Assembly: GCA_023231475.1 (NCBI GenBank)
Contig: JALJEE010000470.1
Span: 1 to 35,058 of the forward strand
Source of the DNA: Seison nebaliae
Lineage: Eukaryota; Rotifera; Pararotatoria; Seisonacea; Seisonidae
Length of the DNA: 35,058 bases
Direction of reading: 5' to 3'
The stretch's first letter is position 1, and every line of letters begins with the position of its first letter. Under the pieces are notes generated by a model that worked only from the letters and a program-made list of their open reading frames with translations, ran no database searches and was not told the origin of the DNA. Made by a program: the position numbers and the translations under genes. Below, piece after piece: positions 20,648 to 32,310 of this stretch.

Positions 20648-21348
20648 TCACTCAAAACTGGAGATGGAATGAAAAATGGAAATTTGATGGAAAATTAAAC
20701 GACAATATCTCTCGTATCGTTGTCGGATGGTGAAAAGTTGATCTTGAATTCGATAAACGTCCGGTAATCGAGCTCGAATGATGGAGGAGAGACATTTAGC
20801 TTTCGATCTCTCATCTAATAAATGTACTGGAACAATTTTATTATAATAGTTTTTTTTAACATTTTAAATTTATAAAAACTTTCACAAGATTTCGATACTT
20901 TCGATAATTCATATGCTTTCTGTTGTTTTATTCGAGTGAAATCTTTTAATAGTTGTTCATAAGCTCTCCTCTCCTCCGCCGCATAAAGTGACATTTTTTG
21001 AATATCTTCTTCTGAAAAGTCTCGTCCAGTAAATAACGGATCAAAACGAGCAATATCAGATGGTGCTATTAATATAATTTGAATTTTATAAATAATTAAA
21101 TTAATTAAGAATTGATTAGAACGTGCTATATTAGTCATCGTTTCACAAGGCGTAGTCATACAATATGGTTTATAACATGCGGTCTCTTGACATGGACTAT
21201 CGTAGCACGACGATTTCCAGGAGTAGAAAGGAAACCAATCGCAAGAAGAGAAGTAATTGAAGAAGAAACAAAGTATTTGATAAGCGATATATAGCACAAC
21301 CATGAAAATGACAAATTCGATAAGTGATGCAGGTAACACACCACCCAT
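20648..21348 (-). CDS. Small single-pass membrane protein with a 5-residue cysteine period
   Basis: Three exons (21123-21348, 20880-21065, 20648-20814) join in frame to 192 residues, with introns of 57 and 65 bp. The N-terminus is one long hydrophobic segment (about 8-33) with no clear cleavage site, so a membrane anchor is predicted. Next comes a cysteine block in which C48, C53, C58, C63 and C68 are spaced exactly five residues apart (CYDSP, CQETA, CYKPY, CMTTP, CETMT). C36 lies earlier. The rest is a charged, probably helical region (FTGRDFSEEDIQKM, EERRAYEQLLKDFTRIKQQ) ending in a basic, then hydrophobic tail. The 57-bp intron is stop-free and a multiple of three, so an unspliced frame also reads through it. 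Family not recognised. It diverges from the peritrophin gene across about 950 bases. Confidence 0.65.
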
Positions 21349-22303
21349 AACCGTTTAGTTGAGGTTCTTTATAATTATTTTCTTGTTTAACAAGAGAACG
21401 GAAGTGAAATGAAAATTAAATAAAATATTTCAAGTTTTCATTTCCTTCATTCCGTCATTTTGAGAGAGAGAGAAAGAGAGAGCACGTTTTATTGAGAATA
21501 TGAAAATGAATAAATTCTTCTTAGAAATAAATTCAGGAACAACCAGGTAGTCGATAATGATGAGAATTCATTTATTCACCAATCTCCAACTCGATATGTC
21601 ACGTAAGTTTGAGACGAATAATATTTTCAATTAACTTCTTTCTTTTAATTCATGTTTTTCCTTCTTGAATAATGAAGAATTCCTTTCATTGCGAACGAAA
21701 GGAAATACATCAGAATTAGTAGATAGTCAATTGGACTAGAGAACGTCGAATAAACGAAATGAGACGATCTGAATATAATTCAGATTGGCGAAGAAGATGA
21801 ATAAAATTCTTTGTGAATATTAACGCTGTGGTTCGCCCCTCACCAATGATTTCTTCATTAGTTGATGAAAAGATTTCAATTATATTCTTCAATTCTATTC
21901 CCACTGAGTCTCTCGAGAAAATAATGACTCCATTCTTCATGCTGCGAGTCATTCTAATCATAATTCCTCAATTAGTTCGAAGATGAAACGAACAATTTTA
22001 TCGAATCCTATTCATTCATTCCTTTCCATTCAACAACAGATAACTATATGGAAAGAATGAGAAAATCATTTAAAAGACGAGAGGAAGTTAATCCCAAATA
22101 TTCTTTGTTAGATGACGACACTTCTCTCCTACCTTGAATCCATTTTCACTCCATCGTCTTCACATCTCATCATTGAAATATTCCCTTATAAATTCAACTA
22201 GATTCTCCTAAGAAAAATACCAATTTATTTCATTTTAGGAACCGTTCTCTCAAGCCAAATTCAAATTTCTTTCATTTCCAATTTAAAAGTTCTCCTGGAA
22301 AAT
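21349..22303. other. Divergent intergenic region
   Basis: It lies between the 5' ends of the cysteine-repeat membrane protein (minus) and the peritrophin protein (plus), so it should hold both promoters. A (GA)n-rich run occurs at 21462-21482. An 81-codon minus-strand frame at 21716-21961 shows no family features. Confidence 0.5.
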
Positions 22304-24083
22304 ATGAAATTGATAAATTTTCTTATCCTTTTCGCGTTAATATTGACGATTGTCCATTCGGAAGTAAATGAAGAAATGGAAGTTACTCAAACATTCACTC
22401 CAACAATCGAACCAGATGAAGACGTTCGTTCATTGAAATATGAGCATCAAAATGAAAAAGTTCGAGATTTTCTGGCAATGTATCGGAAACATTCGATCGA
22501 CAATATCGTCACCAATCCATTGCCAATAACGACGGATAAAGAAGAAAATGAATCAAGAGCAACAATTATACAATTACCCACACCAGCTAATCTGAATTAT
22601 ATAAAAAAACGGTATAATCCTCGAAGAAATAAAGGTTCTCAGTTTCATATATTATCCCTAAATTTTTTTGAATTTCATAAATTTTTTAGGTGCATGTAAT
22701 ATGATGAGACGTGTGTATAATCAACAAGATTGCACTAAATATTTCGAATGTATCAACTACGATACTCCACAAGCGAATTTTGAGCTGAGATCTTGTCCTG
22801 ACGGAAAAGGATTCCATCGATATATGCTCGTCTGTTTACCGAAAGAACAAGTGGCCGATTGTTCTTCACAATCTTCTCAATCTTCCCAAACGAACAATAA
22901 TTATTTTCAAATAAATAACAACGAACAATTGGAATTAAACGACCAACAATTCCAACCCGAATTCTATTCTCATGATTTCGATATTTATGACGTTGCCGCC
23001 GAACCTACTCAATCGAATGATGTCAATCCAAGTAAAGGTCAGACTAGAACATTAAATTTGACACGTATAGGAAATGTACCGAACGAGTATATGCGATATC
23101 AGCAGAACAAATATCAGAATACTCCTAATCTCAATCCTTTCGCTCATTTCCTCCTAAATAATTCTCCAGAAATGCAACGTCTTTTACATAGGCCAAGTTC
23201 GGAAACTTCTCCATCATCATCTGATTCGTCATCATCATCATCCTCATCATCATCTTCTTCTTCTACAGGACAATTATTTAGCGGTAGACAGAATGCCGGC
23301 TCTTCTTATTTGAGTGCTCCAGTTAAAAATTTGCCGAGTTCACACCCCATCTACAATCATCAAGCGTTAGGATCTGGTCGATTTCCGAAGAAATATCCAC
23401 AACAACTCTTCAATCATCAACAACAATATCTTCAAACTTTAAATCAACCTAAACAAGTTCAGATGCAACAGAAAAGAGAAGTCGCATTTCAAAAACAATT
23501 CCAAAAGCCTTCCGCCCCAAAACGACCATATCAGTCCGTTGTCCAAAATTTCAAACAAAATCAATTCAACAATGACGATGTAAAACCAATAGCTGAATAT
23601 ACGAATGATGGTTCTTCTAACTTTTTATTTTTGTTATTAAATTTCTTCTTTTTCTTAGATTATTTATCGGGATTATGTCAAAATGACTCCATCATTTATG
23701 CTCACCCAACTAACTGTTCACTCTTCTTCCGATGTAAGGGAAGTGGCTCCTTCCAAGTTATGACATCCGTTTTCGAATGTGGATTAGGAACGGCATTTAA
23801 TGTCAGATTACAAGTTTGTGATCACGTACAAAATGTACCGGAATGTCGACATATTAATCCCACCAATCCAAGGAATGCTTATCGACGTCCATTTTATGTT
23901 GCCGATCCTACGAAAAACAAACGATTAGCCAGTCTCAAAATGGCTCCTAATTCTACCGAACCACTCACCACTACCATTGAATGTTTGGATCGAAATCTCA
24001 TCATTTGCAACGAACAATTTATCGATGGTTGTGCATCAGATAACTTTTCCAACATCTGTCCCAAACTTTGTGGGAAGTGTTAA
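22304..24083 (+). CDS. Secreted peritrophin-like protein: two chitin-binding (CBM14) domains plus C-terminal ShK-type domain
   Basis: Three exons (22304-22634, 22690-23610, 23659-24083) with introns of 55 and 48 bp join to 558 residues. The signal peptide is MKLINFLILFALILTIVHS. The first peritrophin-A domain (about 113-168) has the six-Cys pattern with DCTKYFECI, SCPDGKGFH and VCLPKEQVADC. A long Ser/Gln/Pro-rich linker with a Ser run follows. The second peritrophin-A domain (about 425-482) has CSLFFRC, ECGLGTAFN and VCDHVQNVPEC. The last 34 residues form a ShK-type fold pattern with six Cys, starting ECLDRNLIIC and ending CPKLCGKC at the stop codon. CBM14 domains bind chitin in cuticle or gut matrix. 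ShK-type domains occur widely in animal extracellular proteins, including non-toxic matrix proteins and proteases, and nothing here implies a toxin. Both introns are T-rich; the 48-bp one is stop-free and a multiple of three. Confidence 0.9.
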
Positions 24084-24605
24084 ACACAAATTTTCAAATC
24101 TAAATTCGAAATTATTATCTTATCTCCAATTTATCTTAAACAAATTTAAATTTTTAAATCAAATTTAATTTCTCCAAATTCATTTTTCCATATCTCTAGA
24201 AAATTTTGTATTTTTAAAAATCGATTCAGAATCTTTTCAAATTATTTTATGAAAAAAACTAAATTTTTTAAATTCATTAAAATTAATTTTTTTTAATTCT
24301 TGAAAATTAAATTTTTTTTATTCTAAAAACTTAAATTTTCTGTTTCGAAAAATTGTAATTTCTTTTAATTCCCAATATTAAAGAATAATTCATAATTTTC
24401 ATTAAAATCGAAAAAATTTTAATAATAAAAATTATCTCACAAAAGTTGTTTCTAGTTATTAGTCATCAATCTCATCTTCTCTTCAGGAAATTAATATATT
24501 CAATAAATAAATAATTTTCAATAATCTTCTGAATTTTAATTCGAATTATAAGCTCTTACATTTCAAACAACAACAAACATAAAAATCGCATTGATTTGAA
24601 CAGAC
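24084..24605. other. AT-rich spacer with candidate poly(A) signals
   Basis: Very AT-rich sequence with no gene visible. AATAAA at 24502-24507 is a candidate 3' signal for the peritrophin gene. The right end is the eS6 promoter and 5' leader. Confidence 0.5.
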
Positions 24606-25571
24606 ATGAAGGTTAAGATACAGTTTTTTTAAGATATGATTACTATTATGTGTTATCTTTCCATTTGGAATTGATAATAAAATGATTTTTTTCTAATTTA
24701 ATTTTCTTCCCAAAATTTTTCCAATAAAAACTTTTAATATTGTTCGTTGGTTTCAGTTAAATATCGCCAATCCAACAACTGGATATCAAGAATCGGTTCT
24801 CATTGAAGATGATCGTGTTCTCCACATGTTTCGTGACAAGCGAATCTGTCAAGAAGTCGATCTCACTCCAATAGGAGAGAGATTTAAAGTTTTATTTTTT
24901 TTAAATTTTAAAAAATAAATTTTTTGAATTTTTAGGGATGTGTCGTTCGTATCACTGGTGGAAATGACAAACAAGGATTTCCAATGATGAGAGGTGTGTT
25001 GACTAATCTCCGTGTGAGATTGTTGATTCCTAACGGAAAGAAATGTACTCGTCATAATTTGAAAGCGAGACCAGGAGATCGTCGACGAACATCTGTTCGT
25101 GGATGTATTGTGGATCCGTCACAAATTGCGTCGTTATCCTGCATCATCATCAAAGAGGAAACGCCAATGTCTGATAAAACGTATCCGAGACGATTGGGAC
25201 CAAAACGTGCAGGAAAAATTAGACAATTGTTCAATGTGGCTCGTGGACATGATTTGAGGAAATTTGTTATGAGGAAACCAGTTTATTACAAAGATCCAGA
25301 AAAGCAGAAGAAATTTGAAGAAAAATATCCGGGTGTGGTGAAAACTGTTGCACCGAAAATCCAACGATTAGTGACCAAACAACGATTGTTACGAAAGAAG
25401 AAAGTTTTACAAAAAATGATCGCTCAACATAATAAGAAGAAAGAGCAACAACAAACATATCATGCTATGTTGGCGAAATTGAATGCACAGAAACGATTGA
25501 AACATCGTGTTTCGTCCGTATCGAGTGAGAAATCACAGAGATCGTCGAAGAAGAAGTCGATTTCCAATTAA
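24606..25571 (+). CDS. RPS6: Small-subunit ribosomal protein eS6
   Basis: Three exons (24606-24611, 24757-24888, 24936-25571) join to 257 residues. The first coding exon is only ATG AAG, followed by a 145-bp intron; the second intron is 47 bp. Together they restore the family start MKLNIANP. Family blocks are VVRITGGNDKQGFPM, GVLTNLRVRLL, SVRGCIVD, PRRLGPKRAGKIRQLFN, RKPV and APKIQRLVT. The Lys/Arg-rich C-terminal helix ends in a Ser cluster (RVSSVSSEKSQRSS), the equivalent of the S6-kinase sites in other animals. Human eS6 is 249 residues; this one is slightly longer. A lineage-specific insert (about YYKDPEKQKKFEEKYPGV) precedes the APKIQRLVT block. eS6 belongs to the 40S subunit and is a TOR/S6K target. 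Its 3' end converges on PDCD10, with the stop codons 427 bases apart. Confidence 0.96.
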
Positions 25572-25660
25572 TTCTTGTATTTCCTTTTATGCGAAAATGA
25601 AAAATGTTCAATTCTATTATTCTCTCTCCTACGTGTCATCATTTATAGTACGGTTAGGTG

Positions 25661-25670
25661 AATAAATAAA
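25661..25670 (+). terminator. Poly(A) signal pair for eS6
   Basis: Overlapping AATAAA hexamers (AATAAATAAA) about 90 bases after the eS6 stop codon. Confidence 0.6.
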
Positions 25671-25997
25671 TTGAATAATTGTTTAAATTTTTGAAAATTA
25701 TGGAAATTTTATGGTTAATGAATTATCACGTTAAAATTGAGAGATTGACATGTAGATTTAATGAGAAGTGAAGATAAATGAGAATTATTGAATTAATTAA
25801 TTTTTTTTCATTAGTTTTAATTAAAGAAATTAAGTTGATGGTAATTTTGATGGTTTAATTAAATTATCGTTTTATTTTATTTTGTTAATGATAAAATGTT
25901 TATGGAATGTTTTTTTTACGTTGAAGATAAGAAAAGAGAATATGAAGGAAAATGTGAAGAAATTTGAGAAAGAAAATAATTCCAGAGAGATATGTGA

Positions 25998-26825
25998 TTA
26001 TGTGTATTTGTATGGTTCGATAATGAGCAATAAACCGTTCGTTAGCGTGATGATAAGACAAGCTGTTTCTAAAACATATTCATATTTACCATTCCGAAAA
26101 TATTCTTTGAGTTGATTGGAGAATAATCGTGAATATTTTACGAAATCTTTTTTCCGATTATTCAAACGATTTCTCATATGACGATTACCTTGGTCTTCCA
26201 TTGCTCGTGATAATTCAGAGAGAGCGTCTAATTGCGATTTGATTGCGGCAGCTATCTCACGAATAGAAGCGAGAAATTGATCTCTATCATGAAAGACGGC
26301 GGGAATTGAGGACATATACCGTTTTAAACGGTTCGCTGATATTTCCAATTTCTCAATTGGACTTAATGATCTGACATCATCGATAGGTAAAGGAATTCGT
26401 TCAGATGCTTGCAATTTGAGGAGGGCATGAGATAAATGGAGAGGTATATTTCCTCTCCACCATGTCTCCACAATCAATTTACTGATGATCATGGGTGCGA
26501 CGGTATTTAGATGAATAAATCCCTCCAGGATATTCTGAACGTGTTTCGAACATTTGTTCTGTTTTTCCTGAACACGTAAAATTGAATGTGATCCATTTGT
26601 CTGTGTCGTTTTCGGTGAGGACGACGGAGATGATGATGATGAAGTAGAAGAATTGGGTGATGGACCTGAAGACGCTCGAATAGCTCCATGTAAACGACGA
26701 TTGAGGGAACGTAAAGACGGAACTATAATTAACGGTGTCACCATTCCATTGATGGATTTGATTAGGGAATCCTTAATATCTTCTTCTGTTCGATTTGCAT
26801 CGAACATATCTTCCATTCGGAACAT
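25998..26825 (-). CDS. PDCD10: Programmed cell death protein 10 / cerebral cavernous malformation 3 homologue
   Basis: A single-exon frame of 275 residues from the first ATG (MFRMEDMF). The C-terminal half matches PDCD10/CCM3 closely: RLKRYMSSIPAVFHDRDQFL, IREIAAAIKSQLDAL and KKDFVKYSRLFSNQLKEYF, the last nearly the same as the family KKEFVKYSKSFSDTLKTYF block of the FAT-homology domain. The N-terminal dimerisation region aligns more loosely. It is interrupted around residues 55-80 by a Ser/Pro/Thr-rich low-complexity insert (NSSTSSSSSPSSSPK) absent from vertebrate PDCD10 as I recall it. Known family members bind GCKIII kinases (MST4, STK24/25) and the striatin (STRIPAK) complex through these two domains. 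The protein is longer than the usual ~212 residues, mainly from the insert. It may also have an upstream exon, since the open frame continues eight codons without an ATG. Confidence 0.93.
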   Translation of the reverse strand: MFRMEDMFDANRTEEDIKDSLIKSINGMVTPLIIVPSLRSLNRRLHGAIRASSGPSPNSSTSSSSSPSSSPKTTQTNGSHSILRVQEKQNKCSKHVQNILEGFIHLNTVAPMIISKLIVETWWRGNIPLHLSHALLKLQASERIPLPIDDVRSLSPIEKLEISANRLKRYMSSIPAVFHDRDQFLASIREIAAAIKSQLDALSELSRAMEDQGNRHMRNRLNNRKKDFVKYSRLFSNQLKEYFRNGKYEYVLETACLIITLTNGLLLIIEPYKYT

Positions 26826-28504
26826 GATGTCATTCAAATGCAATTTCAATTAATTATTCCATTGATATATCTATTTTGAATTAACGGTTTAATTGCCCTT
26901 CCAATAATCTTCTTCCTGATAAAATAAATTATTTATTGAAATTTTTAATTTTAGGTGACTGTGTTTACTTTTAATGTTTCTCTTATCTCACTGTCAGGTC
27001 AGTGCCATCAAATTGTTTACTATTCATATTCATTTCTTTCTCTCATCATTTTATTTCTTCTCGTTAATTTTCTTTTTTCAATTTTTAAGCTTCATACCAT
27101 TAACATCTATCTTTTCTCATCCAATTATTTCTTTTACTCCAAACACGTCTTTCCATAATAACAATAACAACAATATTATACGTGTAGCTTGAAAAATACT
27201 TATCAATGTACTTCAAAGATCTTCTTCCAATTCCAACTGTCTCTTTTAAGAACCTTCCAATGAAAATTTCGAAATATTTTAGAAAATAAATTAAATTGCT
27301 TTGTTTTTTTTTCGACTCAAGTCAACTAAATTTCAAATAAACATTGAACTATATTTAATTTCGCTGATAAACATTTATTTGAGTAATAATAGTAGTCGTT
27401 GAATTGATAAGTAAATTAAAGTTGATCAATTCTCATTAAAACAGAATTTGGACGTGTGAGAGAAGTTGAAGGATTTCCATCGAAAGATATTGATAAATTA
27501 TTAAGAAGTAGCTTCTAAACTTAACGGAATTGTGAGAGAAATTAAATGAATCGGTCATTCTTATTGCTTCAGTTGACGGACATGTTTGAATTTAATTTAT
27601 TGATAACATTATTTCGATAATCATATTTCATGTTGGAGAGAAGAAAAAGTAGAAATTATTCAAATTAAATTGCTTATTGGTATGGGGACATTGCGTCGTC
27701 TTTATCATTCGGATGACGAATGAAAAGAAGAATTGGATGTTGAAGAGTGTGCACCATAGTGGATAGATGAAAATAAAGTATGCATTTTCCCATCTTCTTC
27801 ATTTCATTCTATTAGTTCTCCAATGTTCATTCTAACGAAAGAAAACCTACTTCATTCCAATAGTTACATAAGAATTTTCTATTAAATCCATAACTCATGA
27901 ACTATTAGATATTGTATTTACTTCTTTCTTTCTTTCTTTCTTTCTTCATTCAACAATAAAATATATCGACATTTGTTTTCGAACGATAGTCTGATAGAAT
28001 ATCTTTATGAACGGAAATAATCCCGAAAATAATTGAAGGGAATTTATTCGGATTATAATAAGAAAAAATTGAAAGAAATGTTCGATTATTCATACGAATT
28101 CCATAGGAATGAATTGGAAGCAGGAATTACAAAGGAATAATTTATATTTACTTTAATCATAAAAAAAAACTCGAATGTTGCAAACTCATCACCTTTCTTC
28201 ATTATTCCTCACAGACACTTAGCACTATCTCTTTTTCAATATCTTTATCTAATATTATTTTTGTGAATTATTAATGAAATTTTTTCTCCATTTTTTTTTC
28301 TCGACCAAAACGAATTAGAAAAAAATTCATTGATGATTTTAAATGGAAACAAATTCTTCTGAACTATATTTGATGCACGAGATTTGAGTGTAACATTAGT
28401 GATTAATGCGTTTGATATGATAGACGTTCGACTATTCGAATAGGAAAAGTTAATGAATATGAAGGGGAAGCTTCATTTAGACGAGAGCGTAGCATCTGGA
28501 AAAA
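26826..28504. other. Divergent promoter region between PDCD10 and TRPM
   Basis: No gene is supported. A CTTT microsatellite (about six units) is at 27924-27946, and the rest is AT-rich. The stretch should include both divergent promoters. The 60-80 codon frames in it look like chance. Confidence 0.5.
27924..27946. repeat. (CTTT)n microsatellite
   Basis: An uninterrupted run of tetranucleotide CTTT units, 23 bases. Confidence 0.85.
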
Positions 28505-31500
28505 ATGGTGGCCGACCAGGATGCTACGAACAGCGTCTGTGAATATATGGAGAGTATTTTCTATCAACACGAATGCACGAAATATGTGCGGAAGAATCGT
28601 GTACATTGTTATTGTGGTCGATTATTAACTGATCATGTCGATTACATAAATGATGAAATAGTTGACGATTGTGGAGAATTGGAAGATAATCGGAAGAATT
28701 GGAATCTCTTCAACAACACCACACTCTCGCCCACTCAATGTTATGGAACGATCGATTTCGAAGGACGGAAACATATGACGAAAGCTGAATATGTTCGTTT
28801 ATCTGTTGCTAGTCCCATCGAATTAGTCGTCGAATTATTAATAAAAGTTTGGGCTCTTCATTCTCCACAACTCGTCCTCTCTATTTATGGAGGTTTCTAC
28901 AATTTCGATTTAGACAATAAGATTAAACGATCATTAAAACGAGGTATACTTTGTGCCAGTTGTACCGTTGACACTTGGTTATTGACTTCTGGTGCCGATT
29001 CGGGTGTGACGAAAATCGTCGGAGAAACCATCAATGAAGTTCGACGACGTATCGTTCTCAATGACGATACATATGAAGATGAAAATTTACAAACAAAAGA
29101 ACGTGCTGTCATTGGAATTGCACCATGGTCTTGTATCAGAGATTCAGATGGATTAATTGGACGAGATGCTGATGTCAATTATTATGGAAATAAAATAAAT
29201 AACAATGAAAAAATGGGAAATGGGAGGAAAGTCGGTGAACCATTTCTTAATCGAAATAAAAGTAATAATAACAGAAATAATAAAAGTACAGTCACTTTGA
29301 ATGGTGATCAAACTCATTTCTTATTAATCGATGACGGAACTATAAATCAATGGAATGGTGCCGAATTTCTGGTAAGACATCGATTAGAAAGATCGATCGC
29401 TAGTCCTCGAACTGACACTTCTCCAATTACTGCACCTGTCGTCCAATTGATTGTTGGTGGTGGTTCTCACACTCTTCAAATGGTTCTCGAATCACTTCGA
29501 CATACATTGACGGCAGATAAACAACCTGACCGTCATAAACGGTATCGGATTCCAATGATACTCTTTTTGGGTACTGGCCGAGTAACTGATTTTCTTGCTT
29601 ATCTTTATTCGTATACGAACGGATTAGTTCAATCGAAAGCATCGATCGATCAAAATGGAATCATCACATTTCCGTTAAGAGTTAAAATTAAATTTCTAAT
29701 TTGGCTCAATCAATTGACAAATACGAAATTGACGAATGATATTAGTTGCATATTGAGTGGCAATCGGAAATCATTTAATCGACAACACTTCCAAGAGACG
29801 ATTGAGAGAGAGGAAGAATTCTTCCAACTTACTAAAACGGAACAATATATTTGGTTCCATTTGAAACAGAATGAAAGTCTTTTAAGGAATTTAGAAAGTA
29901 TCGTTTGTTTATTACGATTATCAAATAAATGTATATTAATTCATCGATTAAATTCAGAAATTAATGTTATTGTCGAGGAGAAATTACATTCGAAAGATCA
30001 TGATTATACTGAAGCGGTAGAAGAACAATCAAAAATCTCGATCGATGTCATGAATAGTTCACAAAATCTACTTGAATTAATTATTAAACAATTCAATAAT
30101 ATCCCAATCATTGTTGATGGTGATGATGAAAATTTGGATTTGACAATTTTGAAAGCATTAATTAATTCGAAAGATGTTCGAATTCCAGCGGATGAATTAA
30201 ATCTCGCGTTGTCATGGCGACGAGTAGATTGGGCGAGAGAATATATTTTGACTCAAGAAATGAAATTAGATGAGAACACTCTACAGAATGCGATGGAGGA
30301 GGCACTTCTCCAGAATAATTTACCGTTCGTACAATTGTTGATTGAGAATGGAGTGAATATGCACCGTTTCCTTACCATCAAACGATTACAATCATTATAT
30401 ATTCGAATGTTGAAACAAGACTCGAGTCCCAATATTCAGTTGTTGAAAATTCTGTTGAGAAATGAACTCCAATCAACCAAACGACAAACTCGTCGATGTT
30501 ATTTAAATATAGATTTGTGTGGTGGATGTGATCGTTGTGCAGGTTGTCTTCGTCCACTCCATCGTTTCTTTTATAATCTCAAACAATTTTGTTGTTATAT
30601 TTGTTTCTCTCGAATAATTCGTGAGAATGATATGAATCAATTTTTTGATGAGAATGAAAAGATGATGATAATGGAGGAATTGAAAGATTGTTGTGATTCT
30701 CATTTTCAAGATAAATCGGATGATAAAGATGATGATATTCAACCACATACAATCGATTTGTTTAAAGAGAAGAAATCTGGATCATTTTGGACTCGACATC
30801 TTTCAAAAAAACATCGAACGAAAGTAGATTTGACGAATAATTTCAATTTGTTCCATATCGGCAAAGTGATCGAACGATTAATGGGACCAGGTTTTCGATC
30901 GAAATATTGTTCGAAAGAATTCCGAAATAAATGTAACGGTATCTTTGGTGATATGGTAATGAATACGACAATATCATATTTTCCTCCCGAACAACTCGAA
31001 ACGTTTTCATTACCATATCACGAATTGTTAGTTTGGGCTGTTCTTTTTCAAAAACATGAACTCTCATTATATTTATGGAGACGTGGAGAAGAACCGATTG
31101 CTAAAGCATTAGTTGCTTCAATTCTTTGTCGTGGTTTAGCTAAATATGCGGAACGTTATCAATTGTTAGAGAGTTCTGATGATTTTATAGATGAGACATC
31201 ATTTGATGATATGAACAATTTTAATAATAATAATAATAATAATAATAATTGTGGAAATAAATATAATGTGGATGATGAATGGAATGATATAGAATTGATG
31301 AATTTATTATCAATGAAATTGAAAAGAAATGAATGTTTATTATCGAAAACGACGGCACCATTAATTTTTCAATCATATCGATGGGGAAATATCGCTGTGT
31401 ATTTATTGAATCGATGTGCAATCGAATCGATGGAAGCGGCATTGAAAATTATCATTTTAGAATCGATACATTGGTCCAGATGGACATGTCTATCGTTAGC

Positions 31501-32275
31501 GATGGTGGCGAAACAGAAACGGTTTATTGCCCATCCAATTTGTCAATCGATTTTGAAAGATTTGTGGTTTGGTGGAATGCAAATTCAACCACAAATATGT
31601 TTCCGAGTTTTGGCTTGTGCACTCTTCCCTCCCATGAGTATCATCTTGATCGATTTCAAAAGTCAATTACAATTGAGATTACAAGCACAACGACCAGAAG
31701 AACATGATAACAATCTATTCAATACAACAACAACAATAACACAAAATCAAATGGCGCATGGAAATATGAATAAGACGAAATTATTCGATCCGAATGCTTC
31801 CGCTTTATTAGCAGGAGATACATTGAAGAATGTTCCATCAATGCTCTTCCAGACACAACGATCAGATATTCTTCCAATATCATCTCCTCCCAATCCTCCA
31901 CCATCTCTTGATCATCATTCATTGAGTTGTGGTAGACCGTCACGTACACTCAGAAGTCGATCATCCACCGTTAATGTGGGAAAACAAATGGAATTACCAA
32001 CGGAAAAAAGACAACGTCATGAATCGACATATTGTGCATCATCGTTCCAAATGGTCGATGATCATATTCTCAATGAGATCTCTAAAGCAAACGAGAAATA
32101 TTGGAATGAAGAGAATGATACATCAATTCCCATCATCAATAGTCATCATCGACGGATTTATAGTATCACTTCGTCAGCAACTCGACTTAAACATTTTTTC
32201 AAACATGGTCGTCATGGCGACGATCGTCCAATTCACGATATTTCTGTTCCACGAATAACATTCTCTTCTCATATC

Positions 32276-32310
<35 letters not shown>

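Noticed and set aside
21716-21961. 81-codon minus-strand ATG frame
   Set aside because: No motif and no neighbouring exon; it lies in a divergent promoter region.
31333-31707. 124-codon frame inside the TRPM gene in another frame
   Set aside because: A shadow of the conserved TRPM reading frame, with no independent features.
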